Positions 1 to 7,655 of a DNA stretch of 43,337 nucleotides are shown piece by piece (within the stretch, counting starts at the first letter, position 1; the number at the start of each line of letters is the position of its first letter). The notes beneath the pieces were generated by a model. The model did not search any database, had not been told where the DNA came from, and saw only the letters and a program-made list of their open reading frames with translations. The position numbers and the translations under genes were made by a program. Source of the stretch: Acidimicrobiia bacterium (GTDB lineage: Bacteria; Actinomycetota; Acidimicrobiia; Spongiisociales; ZC4RG35); assembly GCA_017577575.1 (NCBI GenBank), contig PKRG01000024.1:1-43337 (forward strand), given 5' to 3'.

Positions 1-100
1 GCGGCGTTGAGTGTTTTATAGCGGCCAGCACCTGGGTCAGCCGGGCCAGGACCAGGAGGATGGCGGCGGCGCCTACGAGCCAGCCGAGGCGGCGTGCCAT
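1..100 (-). CDS. N-terminus of a membrane protein, truncated by the window edge (possible transglutaminase/TgpA-type protein)
   Basis: Only the first 33 codons are present. An ATG at 98-100 follows a GAGGA Shine-Dalgarno and overlaps the end of the DUF58 gene by 28 nt in another frame. The peptide starts MARR and then has a hydrophobic stretch (about residues 6-26), as in a first membrane helix. MoxR-DUF58 pairs are very often followed by a membrane-anchored transglutaminase-like (TgpA/DUF3488) protein, and that is my guess by context. No domain is visible, so function is inferred from position alone. Confidence 0.5.
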   Translation of the reverse strand, partial: MARRLGWLVGAAAILLVLARLTQVLAAIKHSTP

Positions 101-1257
101 GTCGTCCTCATCGCCCGGTTCCAGGATCGTGCCCAGCTCCCGTTGTCGAATGTGACGGTCGTCACACCCGCCCGCTGGAAGTCGCCGACCGACGAGCCGG
201 AGCCGTTCTCGGCCACCAGCAGGGCGGCGGTGGGGTATTCGGGGGAGAGCACGCGGGCCAGCCCCAGCAGCGACGGGTCGGGGGCCCCGGTGGCCATCAC
301 GAGCATCCCGCCGCCGCCCTGGTAGCGCAGCCGCGACGCCGCCGCCGCCAGCTCCACGCCCGGCTGGGTGCGAACCCGGGCGAGACGCTCCATCGCCACC
401 GCATATCCCGAGTCGCCACCCCCCACGGTGACCGTGGGGCCTCCCATCCACACCTGCGTCTCGAACCCGTGGTGCATCAGGTGGCGGATCACCGAGGCCG
501 CCCCCGACACCGCGGCCTCGAACGCCGCCGGGTTCGAGTACGCCTCGGCCCGCACGTCGAGCACCACGAGGGAGCGGGCCTGCCAGGGGATCTCGAGCTG
601 GCGGATCATGAGGCGGTCGTGGCGAGCCGACGACGGCCAGTGGATGCGGCGCAGGTCGTCGCCTTGCTGGTACTCCCGCAACGTGTAGAAGTCCTCTCCG
701 CCCCGCTGGCTGTGCTCGGGGCGCCGCGCCTTGACGGCCATGTTCCGGCCCAGCACATCGGGGAGGCCGACCAGGTCCTCGACCGCCGGGTACACGACCA
801 GCGTGTCGACGCGGCCTGCCCGGGTCGACACGGACGCCAGGCCGAGTGGGTCGGACACGGTGAGCGCGGTGGGGCCGATCCGGTAGACGCCCCGCGGCCG
901 GCACAGCACCCGATACGTCGCCTTGTAAGTGGCCCGGCGAGGGAGGCTGGCGGTGGCGAACTCGGCCGTGCCGAGGCCCGCCACCTCGTCGGTGATCGTC
1001 AGCTGGCGGAGCGGCACGCCCTCGTTGGTGATGTGGAGCGTCACCGAGGCGTGGTCGCCGTCGTGGACCGCCGACGGGGAGGTCTGGCGCCGGATCTCCA
1101 GCCGGGGGCGGCCCCGGCGGATCCAGACGAGGGCGGCGACGACGGCGGTGAGCAAGAGCAGCGCCGCCACGCCCAGCTCCGGCTCGCCGAAGAGGAACCA
1201 CAGGAGCGCCAGTGCCGTGCCTGCCCCGGCCGTCGCCCAGCCGCGTTGGGTGAGCAT
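73..1257 (-). CDS. DUF58 domain membrane protein
   Basis: 394 aa. Two N-terminal hydrophobic segments (about residues 7-24 and 28-46) are followed by a beta-rich region. The DUF58 signature lies at about residues 188-207 (EDFYTLREYQQGDDLRRIHW), and a von Willebrand A-like C-terminal half follows (LVVLDVRAEAY). DUF58 proteins partner with MoxR ATPases and are thought to work at the membrane in assembling or activating other proteins. The specific role is unknown in most bacteria. Its ATG overlaps the stop of the MoxR gene upstream (TGATG), so translation is probably coupled. Family assignment is confident; function is not. Confidence 0.9.
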   Translation of the reverse strand: MLTQRGWATAGAGTALALLWFLFGEPELGVAALLLLTAVVAALVWIRRGRPRLEIRRQTSPSAVHDGDHASVTLHITNEGVPLRQLTITDEVAGLGTAEFATASLPRRATYKATYRVLCRPRGVYRIGPTALTVSDPLGLASVSTRAGRVDTLVVYPAVEDLVGLPDVLGRNMAVKARRPEHSQRGGEDFYTLREYQQGDDLRRIHWPSSARHDRLMIRQLEIPWQARSLVVLDVRAEAYSNPAAFEAAVSGAASVIRHLMHHGFETQVWMGGPTVTVGGGDSGYAVAMERLARVRTQPGVELAAAASRLRYQGGGGMLVMATGAPDPSLLGLARVLSPEYPTAALLVAENGSGSSVGDFQRAGVTTVTFDNGSWARSWNRAMRTTWHAASAGS

Positions 1258-2231
1258 CAGCTGGCGGTGGAGCGCGAGACGGTCCCGGGGACTTCGAGGT
1301 GGTCGAGGATCTCGGCGATCACCTGGGACATCTCCGATCCCCTGATCACGGCCTCGGGTCGAAGCGCCATCCGATGGGCCAGCACGGGGACCGCCAGCTG
1401 CTTGACGTCATCGGGGAGGACGAAGTCGCGGCCGGCCGCTGCCGCCCACACCCGGGAGAGCCGCAGCAGGAACAAGGCGGCGCGGGTCGACGCCCCCAGA
1501 AGGATGTCGGGATGGCTGCGAGTGGCTTCGACGATGTCGATGATGTAGTGCTTGACGGGCTCGGACACGCCGACGGTCTGGGCGACCTCGACCATCGCCA
1601 GCACGTCCTTGGCGGTCGCCACCGGCATCAGGTCCAGGTAGGTCGAGCGGACACCGTGGGTGTCGAGGATCTCGAGCGTGGTGGCGTGCGACGGGTAGCC
1701 GAGCTCGACCCTCATCATGAACCGGTCGAGCTGCGCCTCCGGGAGCGGGTAGGTCCCTTCGTGCTCGAGCGGGTTCTGGGTGGCGATCACCATGAAGGGG
1801 GTCTCGAGGGGGCGGGTGACGCCGTCGTAGGTGACCTGGCGCTCCTCCATCGCCTCGAGCATCGCCGCCTGGGTCTTGGGGCTGGCGCGGTTGATCTCGT
1901 CGCCGATCACGATGTTCGAGAAGATCGGGCCCGGCTTGAAGGTGAACTCGCCCCGCTGGCGGTCCCACACCGACACCCCGGTGACGTCGGAGGGGAGGAG
2001 GTCGGGGGTGAACTGGATCCGGGAGGACTCGCATTCGATGGAGCGGGCGAGCGACTTGGCGAGGAGCGTCTTGCCCACCCCCGGCACGTCCTCGACGATC
2101 ACGTGCCCCTCGGCGAGGAGGCAAGCCAGCACCAGGTCGATCACCGTGCGCTTGCCTTGGATGACGCGTTCGACGTTCGACGCGATCTCGTGGAAACGCC
2201 GGGAGAACCAGTCGATTTCGGCGCCGGACAA
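1257..2231 (-). CDS. MoxR family AAA+ ATPase
   Basis: 324 aa, the usual length for MoxR. Walker A is PGVGKT at residues 50-55 and Walker B is IGDE at 109-112, followed by NRASPKTQAAMLEAM. The sensor region ATQNPLEHEGTYPLPEAQLD is at about 150-169. MoxR ATPases act as chaperone-like ATPases with DUF58/VWA partners, here encoded next. The start is a TTG at 2229-2231. An in-frame stop lies two codons upstream, and GGGAG is positioned as ribosome binding site, so no longer protein is possible. Transcribed divergently from the gene at 2338. Confidence 0.93.
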   Translation of the reverse strand: MSGAEIDWFSRRFHEIASNVERVIQGKRTVIDLVLACLLAEGHVIVEDVPGVGKTLLAKSLARSIECESSRIQFTPDLLPSDVTGVSVWDRQRGEFTFKPGPIFSNIVIGDEINRASPKTQAAMLEAMEERQVTYDGVTRPLETPFMVIATQNPLEHEGTYPLPEAQLDRFMMRVELGYPSHATTLEILDTHGVRSTYLDLMPVATAKDVLAMVEVAQTVGVSEPVKHYIIDIVEATRSHPDILLGASTRAALFLLRLSRVWAAAAGRDFVLPDDVKQLAVPVLAHRMALRPEAVIRGSEMSQVIAEILDHLEVPGTVSRSTAS

Positions 2232-2337
2232 ACCTCACTCCCGATAGGACGAACGTCCCTCGACTTTACCGTCGACAGATCGCAATCCGGGGGTAGGGTG
2301 ATGGTCCTCGGGGGTGGCTGCATGAAAGGAGGCGCAG

Positions 2338-2562
2338 GTGAAATGGGTCGAGCTGGCCGCGCGTCCTCTGCTGCTGGCGGAGGCGGCGCGAACGGCGTGG
2401 GCGTTCCGTGCCCGCCGGGGAATCCTCCCTTCACGGACTCTGCTCCGGTGGCGGATCGCCACGGCCTACGGCTCTCCTGACGCACCGGTGCAAACCGAAG
2501 ACCTCGTCCGGTTCCTCGAGTGGCGGCGGCAGTTCCGCGCCGCCCGGCGGAGGGCCAGATGA
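2338..2562 (+). CDS. Small conserved-looking hypothetical protein (74 aa)
   Basis: 74 aa, not recognised. It starts with GTG at 2338 behind a near-perfect Shine-Dalgarno (AAAGGAGG at 2325-2332, 5-nt spacer), one of the strongest ribosome binding sites in the window, which makes it a convincing gene. The protein is basic (many Arg, ending RAARRRAR) with an amphipathic N-terminal half and no clear membrane helix. Its stop overlaps the ATG of the next gene (ATGA at 2559-2562), so the two are likely co-translated. No function can be assigned. Confidence 0.72.
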   Translation: MKWVELAARPLLLAEAARTAWAFRARRGILPSRTLLRWRIATAYGSPDAPVQTEDLVRFLEWRRQFRAARRRAR

Positions 2563-3269
2563 ACGGCTTCAAGTCCCGCCTCGAGTCCGTCCCCGGGGTG
2601 GAGAGCATCGAGCTCGAGCTCGGCGACGAGGGACTGGAGGCGATCACGGTCCGCCTCGCCGACGACGCCGACGAGCTCACGGTCCTCGAAGGTGTCCGCC
2701 GCCTGCTCGTCGCCTACGGCACCCGCTCGCCCCGGGTGCTGGCCACCGCCGCCGGTGTGACCACTTCGTCGTCCGCCACGGCGAACGGCTCGTCCGCCCG
2801 GACGGCGCCTCGCCACCAGGTCCTCGACGTCGACCAGTCGCCTTCCGAGATCGTCTCGGCCCCGGCGCCGATGAGGGTCGTGTCGTCGGGGGCCACCTCG
2901 GCGGCGCTCATGACCGCGGCGGGGGAGAGGGTGGAGCTGAGCGTGACCCCGGCGGGTGACTCGGCGGTCGCCAAGGTGGTCCTCACCAAGGGGGCTCGCA
3001 TGGCCACCCGGCAGGTGCCGAGCTCGGCGCGGGCGATCGTGCAGGCCGTGCTCGACATGGCCGCCGAGACCTCCGGGCGGGAGCCGCTGAGCGTCATCGG
3101 CCTCAACCTGTCGGCGATCGAAGGCGTCCGCGTCCTAACGGTCATCGCCGGCAACGAGGGGACCACGCCGCGGGTGTCGACCGTGAGCGTGGTGGAGAAG
3201 AACTGGCCGGCGGCGCTCCTGGAAGTGGCGTCGCAGATGCTCGAAGAACGTCCTCAGAAGCGCCGATAG
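2559..3269 (+). CDS. Uncharacterised protein, two-domain (236 aa)
   Basis: 236 aa. I chose the ATG at 2559 because it overlaps the upstream stop (ATGA) and has GGAGGG just before it. The frame is open further upstream, but only inside the 74-aa gene. Residues about 1-60 look like a small alpha/beta fold (VESIELELGDEGLEAITVRL). A Ser/Thr/Ala-rich linker follows. A second alpha/beta region at about 110-230 contains strands such as GVRVLTVIAGNEG. No signal peptide, membrane helix or catalytic motif was seen. It sits between the MoxR locus and the HNH-mraZ region. I do not recognise the family. Confidence 0.8.
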   Translation: MNGFKSRLESVPGVESIELELGDEGLEAITVRLADDADELTVLEGVRRLLVAYGTRSPRVLATAAGVTTSSSATANGSSARTAPRHQVLDVDQSPSEIVSAPAPMRVVSSGATSAALMTAAGERVELSVTPAGDSAVAKVVLTKGARMATRQVPSSARAIVQAVLDMAAETSGREPLSVIGLNLSAIEGVRVLTVIAGNEGTTPRVSTVSVVEKNWPAALLEVASQMLEERPQKRR

Positions 3270-3306
3270 GCGGTAGTCTGCGGCTACCGACGAAGATAGG
3301 TAGCCG

Positions 3307-3807
3307 ATGGCCAGGGCGCTAGTCCTCAACGCCACCTACGAGCCGCTGTCGGTCGTACCGAGTCGACGGGCAGTGGTCCTCGTGATGCGTGGCCGAGCAG
3401 TCTCGGTCGTCGAGCGCGACATCAGCTGGTCGTCGGAGAAGACCACCATCACCGTGCCGTCGGTGGTCCGCCTCACCTACTACGTCAAGGTCCCGTACCG
3501 CCACAGCGTGCCCGTCACCCGCCGCGCCGTGTTCGGCCGCGACGGATACACCTGCCAGTACTGCGGGGGCCAGGCCGAGAGCATCGACCACGTCCTGCCC
3601 CGCTCCCGCGGCGGCGAGCACACCTGGGAGAACGTGGTGGCGTGCTGCCGTGCCTGCAACATGCGCAAAGGAGACCGCCTGCCCCACGAAGCGGGCCTCG
3701 TCCTCCAGGCCAAGCCCCAGCCGCCCCGCAACTACGCCTGGATCTACGCCTCGGCCGGCTACTCGCTCGACCCGGCCTGGCAGCCGTACCTGAAAGCCGC
3801 CGGCTGA
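3307..3807 (+). CDS. HNH endonuclease family protein
   Basis: 166 aa. The C-terminal HNH fold has zinc-binding pairs CQYC (residues 83-86) and CRAC (114-117), the catalytic-type DHVLPRSRGG (94-103), the Asn in WENVVAC (109) and ACN (118). The N-terminal 70 residues (LNATYEPLSVV, VPYRHSVPVTRRAV) are the usual companion region of this actinobacterial HNH family. HNH domains cut or nick nucleic acid, but the cellular role of this family is not established. A 6-bp inverted repeat (CGGTAG at 3271-3276 with CTACCG at 3284-3289) lies just upstream. Confidence 0.93.
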   Translation: MARALVLNATYEPLSVVPSRRAVVLVMRGRAVSVVERDISWSSEKTTITVPSVVRLTYYVKVPYRHSVPVTRRAVFGRDGYTCQYCGGQAESIDHVLPRSRGGEHTWENVVACCRACNMRKGDRLPHEAGLVLQAKPQPPRNYAWIYASAGYSLDPAWQPYLKAAG

Positions 3808-3860
3808 CCGATTCCCCCCTCTCCTGAGCCCTGATTCGACGCGTCCGCCGCGGGCGCGGA

Positions 3861-3947
3861 GTGGGTCTCGCGACCTCGATGTGGGGCGAAAGGTTGACAA
3901 AGTGGGGAGATGTGGGGCATAGTGGCGCGCAACCACCCCGAGTGGGG
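3861..3947 (+). promoter_or_regulatory. mra promoter with phased MraZ-type GTGGG boxes
   Basis: A -35 TTGACA (3894-3899) is followed after 18 nt by CATAGT (3918-3923), a good primary sigma factor promoter, predicting a start near 3930. GTGGG(G) motifs begin at 3861, 3881, 3902, 3912 and 3942, with a degenerate GTGGC at 3922, so intervals are 20, 21, 10, 10 and 20 bp. MraZ is known to repress its own operon by binding TGGG-type repeats with 10-bp spacing. Three boxes here fall between -35 and -10 or on the -10. Read as the autoregulatory operator of the dcw operon. Confidence 0.82.
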
Positions 3948-3982
3948 CGGAAGGACGAGCAACTGACCATGCGAGCGAGCGA

Positions 3983-4417
3983 GTGTTCCTTGGTGACTAC
4001 ATCCACACGCTGGACGAGAAAGGCCGGGTCGTGATGCCGGCCCCGTTCCGCGCCGTCATCAAGGAGGAGGGCGGCAACGTGGTCGTCACCAAGGGGCCCG
4101 ACGGGAACCTCGTCGTGTTCACCGAGGAGAAGTTCCGTGAGGTGGCCCAAGAGGAGATGGCCCGTCCCCGGGTCCGGGAGACCCGCCGGGACATCCGCGC
4201 CAAGTTCGCCGCCGCCGACCTCCAAAAGATGGACTCCCAGGGGCGGATCGCCATCAAGCCCCGCCTGCGGGAGTACGCCGGCATCCAGAGCGCCTCGGAG
4301 GTCGCCGTGGTCGGAGTGTTCGACCGGATCGAGATCTGGGATGTGGCCGCCTTCGAGCAGGAGCAGGCCGCAGCCGACGCCCTGTACCGCGAGAGCGAGG
4401 AGACACCCGGCTTCTAG
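3983..4417 (+). CDS. mraZ: Transcriptional regulator MraZ
   Basis: 144 aa. It starts with the family hallmark MFLGDYIHTLDEKGRVVMP, so the GTG at 3983 is the start even though the Shine-Dalgarno is weak. MraZ carries two SpoVT/AbrB-like repeats: the first at residues about 5-50, the second around KMDSQGRIAIKPRLREYAG (about 77-95). It forms rings that bind repeated TGGG boxes and controls the dcw operon, whose first gene it is. Matching boxes lie upstream at 3861-3947. rsmH follows after a structured gap. Confidence 0.97.
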   Translation: MFLGDYIHTLDEKGRVVMPAPFRAVIKEEGGNVVVTKGPDGNLVVFTEEKFREVAQEEMARPRVRETRRDIRAKFAAADLQKMDSQGRIAIKPRLREYAGIQSASEVAVVGVFDRIEIWDVAAFEQEQAAADALYRESEETPGF

Positions 4418-4442
4418 AGACCCCGACGTGACAACGGCTGGC

Positions 4443-4528
4443 TCATGGTCAGCCCCCCGGTTACCAAAGGAAGGCCCCTGACTCCGCCCGCTTCCTATTG
4501 GTGCCAGCGCCCGGGGGGCTGACCATGA
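4443..4528 (+). promoter_or_regulatory. Long leader hairpin covering the rsmH start codon (mraW leader-like)
   Basis: A perfect 18-bp inverted repeat pairs 4443-4460 with 4511-4528. Inside it, ACCAA (4463-4467) and AGGAAG (4468-4473) pair with CTTCCT (4491-4496) and TTGGT (4498-4502) around one bulged A, leaving a 17-nt terminal loop. The 3' arm contains the G-run and the ATG of rsmH (4525-4527), so in the mRNA the stem would hide the translation start. A structured element called the mraW RNA motif has been described upstream of this gene in actinobacteria. Identity with it is my inference. Confidence 0.78.
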
Positions 4529-5484
4529 CCCAGGGACCGAGCACCGATCGGGGAGAGCGCAGCTACCACGAGCCGGTCCTCGCTTCCGAGGTCGCGGAGG
4601 TGTTCAAGCCCCTCCCCGTCGGCGTGGTGGTCGACGCCACGTTCGGCGGTGGGGGGCACACGAGGAGATTGATGGACGAGATGCGAGAAGGAACACGATT
4701 CATAGGCATCGACCGTGATCCCGACGCGCTCGCCCATTCCGACCTGGCCGGCCATCCCGACGTGACCGTCCTCCAGGGCAATTTCGCCGACCTCGGCCGC
4801 CTGCTCGACGAGGCCGGGGTACCCGCACCCGTCGGCGTGCTCTTCGACCTCGGGGTCTCCTCCCACCAGCTCGACGAAGCGGGCCGGGGCTTCTCGTATC
4901 ACCGCGAAGGCCCGATCGACATGCGGATGGGCCCCGACGCCGAGCTGTCGGCCGCCGAGATCGTCAACCGTTGGGACCGTGGCGAGCTGGCGGCCGTGAT
5001 CCGCCGCTACGGCGAGGAGCGCTACGCCAACCGCATCGCCGACGCCATCGTCGCCAACCGTCCGATCGAGACCACCACCCAGCTCGCCGAGGTGGTGGCC
5101 CAGGCGGTTCCGGCCGCCGCCCGCCGCAAGGGACATCCCGCCCGCCGCACCTTCCAGGCGCTGCGGATCGCGGTCAACCAGGAGCTCGAGGCGCTCCGCA
5201 GCGGGCTCGACCAGGCGATCGAGGTGCTCGCCCCCGGCGGACGGTGCGCGGTCATCTCGTACCACTCGCTCGAGGACCGTATCGTCAAGCGGCGGTTCGC
5301 CCTCGGGGCGGGTGGCTGCGTGTGCCCGCCCGACCTGCCGGTGTGCGTGTGCGGGGAGGCAGCCGAGCTGCGCATCCTCACCCGCCGCCCCATCGAGCCG
5401 TCCCCCGAAGAGATCGAGCGGAACCCCCGGGCGCGGTCGGCCCGGCTCCGTGCCGCCGAGAAGCTCGAGAGGAGGGCCTCGTGA
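4525..5484 (+). CDS. rsmH: 16S rRNA m4C1402 methyltransferase RsmH (MraW)
   Basis: 319 aa. It methylates N4 of C1402 in the 16S rRNA decoding centre using SAM. Visible are YHEPVL (14-19), the SAM motif VVDATFGGGGHTRRL (35-49) and the family's later GVLFDLGVSSHQLDEAGRGF and VISYHSLEDRIVK. The cysteine cluster CVCPPDLPVCVCG near the C-terminus is common in actinobacterial RsmH. I chose the ATG at 4525. A TTG at 4498 and a GTG at 4501 are in frame but would add an atypical extension. The start lies inside the leader hairpin. The end overlaps ftsL by GTGA. Confidence 0.96.
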   Translation: MTQGPSTDRGERSYHEPVLASEVAEVFKPLPVGVVVDATFGGGGHTRRLMDEMREGTRFIGIDRDPDALAHSDLAGHPDVTVLQGNFADLGRLLDEAGVPAPVGVLFDLGVSSHQLDEAGRGFSYHREGPIDMRMGPDAELSAAEIVNRWDRGELAAVIRRYGEERYANRIADAIVANRPIETTTQLAEVVAQAVPAAARRKGHPARRTFQALRIAVNQELEALRSGLDQAIEVLAPGGRCAVISYHSLEDRIVKRRFALGAGGCVCPPDLPVCVCGEAAELRILTRRPIEPSPEEIERNPRARSARLRAAEKLERRAS

Positions 5485-5891
5485 CCGCACGCCCACTCCG
5501 TTCCCCGGCTCGCACCCCCGGCCTGCGGGTCATCGTCGGAAAGCGCGCCAAGCGCCCGTCGATGGCGCCTTGGCTGGCGGTGTCGCTCGTGACCATCGCC
5601 GCCTTCCTGGCGCTGGTCCTGGCGCGGACCGCCCTCGACCGAGCCGCCTTCGAGCTCGCCGAGCTGAACGCCGCCATCGCCGAGGAGAAGTCCATCAACC
5701 AGAAGCTCCGGGTGGAGATCGCCGAGCTCGAGAGCCCGGCGCGCATCGCGCCGCTGGCCGAGGAGATGGGGCTGGTGATCCCCAAGGAGCGGGAGCAGTT
5801 GCTGGTGGAGGGAGTCGGCCGCGACGACGGCATCATCGACCCGGACTACGCCGCCACCGTCGCCGCCGACACGCCGGGGCCGTCTTCATGA
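5481..5891 (+). CDS. ftsL: Cell division protein FtsL-like
   Basis: 136 aa. The topology is that of FtsL: a basic cytoplasmic N-terminus (residues 1-28), one membrane helix (about 30-49, WLAVSLVTIAAFLALVLA), then a periplasm-side coiled coil (about 53-90, LAELNAAIAEEKSINQKL). FtsL forms a complex with FtsB and FtsQ that activates the FtsW-FtsI synthase. It starts with GTG in a GTGA overlap with rsmH and has GGAGG upstream. FtsL is poorly conserved in sequence, so the call rests on topology, length and its place between rsmH and ftsI. Confidence 0.88.
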   Translation: MTARPLRSPARTPGLRVIVGKRAKRPSMAPWLAVSLVTIAAFLALVLARTALDRAAFELAELNAAIAEEKSINQKLRVEIAELESPARIAPLAEEMGLVIPKEREQLLVEGVGRDDGIIDPDYAATVAADTPGPSS

Positions 5892-5912
5892 CACCCGCCG
5901 GGAGGTGACCCG

Positions 5913-7655
5913 GTGGCGCCCCGTCGTGCTGGCAGACGGTTCGCACCCGGCAGGTTGAGACTGGCGGCCCTCGGCCTGTTCCTGGTCCTGGCCTGGCTGG
6001 GAATGGCCTACCGCCTCGTGCAGGTCCAGGTCGTCCAGGCAGCCGAGCTGCGCGAGCGCGGCCTCGACCAGCGGCTCGTCGAGAGGGAGCTGGCCCCCGA
6101 CCGCGGCCGGATCTACGACCGCAACGGGGACCTGCTGGCGATGACCGTCGAAGCCGAGACGATCTATGCCGTCCCCGACCTCGTCACCGAGCCCCTCTAC
6201 ATCGCCCAGCAGGTGGGGGGCATGCTGGGGGTCGACCAGGAGAAGCTGCTCGCCGCGCTCGAGTCCGACTCGGACTTCGTCTACATCAAGCGCCAGGTCG
6301 ACCATGAGACCGCCGAGAAGGTGCGCCAACTCGGCCTCGACGGCGTGTTCTTCGAGTCGGAGATGACCCGCAGCTATCCCGCCGACGCCGTCGCCGCCCA
6401 CGTCGTCGGGTTCGTCGACATCGACGGAAACGGCCTCGAGGGCCTCGAGCTGTACTACGACGAGCTGCTGCGGGGGACCCCGGGCCGCCAGATCTTCGAG
6501 AAGTCGCCGTCGGGCACCCCGATCCCGCAGGGCCGGCGGGAGGAGATCCCCGCCGTCCCCGGAGCCGATCTGGTCACCACCATCGACCTGCCCCTCCAGT
6601 ACGCCACCCAGGACGCCTGCGTCGCCGCCCTGGAGAGGACCGGTGCCAAGGGCTGCTGGGCGGTGGTGCTCGAAGCGGAGACCGGCAACGTGCTGGCCAT
6701 GGCCGGGGCGCCGGTGTTCGACCCCGTGAAGCGGACCACCACCGACGGCTCCCCGTTCTCCAACGCCGTGGTCCGGGAGCCCTACGAGCCTGGCTCGATC
6801 CAAAAGACCGTCACCGTGGCGGCGGCGATCGAAGAGGGGATAGTCGACGTGGGGACCGTGTTCGGGGCCGTCGCCGACCGCATCGAGCTGCATCCCGGCG
6901 CTTGCGAGTCGGACACCGACGACATCTACGGCTGCTACCAGGACTTCGACGAGCACGAGACCCGGGACATGACCGTGCGGGACATCTTCACCGTGTCGTC
7001 GAACGTCGGAATCATCCGCATCGCCCAGAAGATGCCCCCCGAGCTGCTCAAGAGCTACATCGAGCGGTTCGGCCTCACCGCGCCCACCGGGATCGACTAC
7101 ACGGGAGAGTCGGGCGGATTGCTCAACATGCCGGCGGGATGCTCCACCTGCCCGCTGTCGGCGGCGATCGGCTACTCGCTGGCGGTGTCGCCGCTGCAGA
7201 TGGCCGCCGCCTACGGCGCCATCGCCAACGACGGGGTGTGGATCCAGCCCCGGCTCGTGTCGTCGATCATCGACGTCGACGGCAACGAGACCGAGAACGA
7301 GCCGGAGACGCGGGAGGTCGTCTCCCCGGAGACCGCCAGGATCATGCGCGAGCTGCTGGCGGGCGTGGTCGAATCGGGGACGGGCGGCAACGCCAGCGTG
7401 CCCGGCTACCGCGTCGGCGGAAAGACCGGCACCGCCGACAAACTGGACGAGAACGGCAACTACACCGACGTGACCCGGGCCAGCTTCGTCGGCCTGGCGC
7501 CCATCGACGACCCCCGGCTCGTAGTGGCCGTCATGGTCGACGAGCCCGCATGGGAGTACCGCACCGGCGGGCAGGCAGCGGCGCCGGTGTTCGCCGAGAT
7601 CATGCAACAGGCCCTCCACCGTCTCGGAGTGACCCCCGATGGCCTCGAGGAATAG
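5913..7655 (+). CDS. ftsI: Septal peptidoglycan transpeptidase FtsI (PBP3)
   Basis: 580 aa class B penicillin-binding protein that cross-links septal peptidoglycan. An N-terminal helix (about 15-40) is followed by the dimerisation region with RGRIYDRNGDLLA (about 65-77) and the transpeptidase domain. The catalytic triads are SIQK (Ser295, Lys298), SSN (362-364) and KTG (504-506). There is no PASTA domain. The start is GTG at 5913 behind GGAGG. Unusually, the external part holds six cysteines (236, 248, 331, 341, 410, 413) in three close pairs, which could form disulfides. Overlaps murE by 17 nt. Confidence 0.97.
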   Translation: MAPRRAGRRFAPGRLRLAALGLFLVLAWLGMAYRLVQVQVVQAAELRERGLDQRLVERELAPDRGRIYDRNGDLLAMTVEAETIYAVPDLVTEPLYIAQQVGGMLGVDQEKLLAALESDSDFVYIKRQVDHETAEKVRQLGLDGVFFESEMTRSYPADAVAAHVVGFVDIDGNGLEGLELYYDELLRGTPGRQIFEKSPSGTPIPQGRREEIPAVPGADLVTTIDLPLQYATQDACVAALERTGAKGCWAVVLEAETGNVLAMAGAPVFDPVKRTTTDGSPFSNAVVREPYEPGSIQKTVTVAAAIEEGIVDVGTVFGAVADRIELHPGACESDTDDIYGCYQDFDEHETRDMTVRDIFTVSSNVGIIRIAQKMPPELLKSYIERFGLTAPTGIDYTGESGGLLNMPAGCSTCPLSAAIGYSLAVSPLQMAAAYGAIANDGVWIQPRLVSSIIDVDGNETENEPETREVVSPETARIMRELLAGVVESGTGGNASVPGYRVGGKTGTADKLDENGNYTDVTRASFVGLAPIDDPRLVVAVMVDEPAWEYRTGGQAAAPVFAEIMQQALHRLGVTPDGLEE

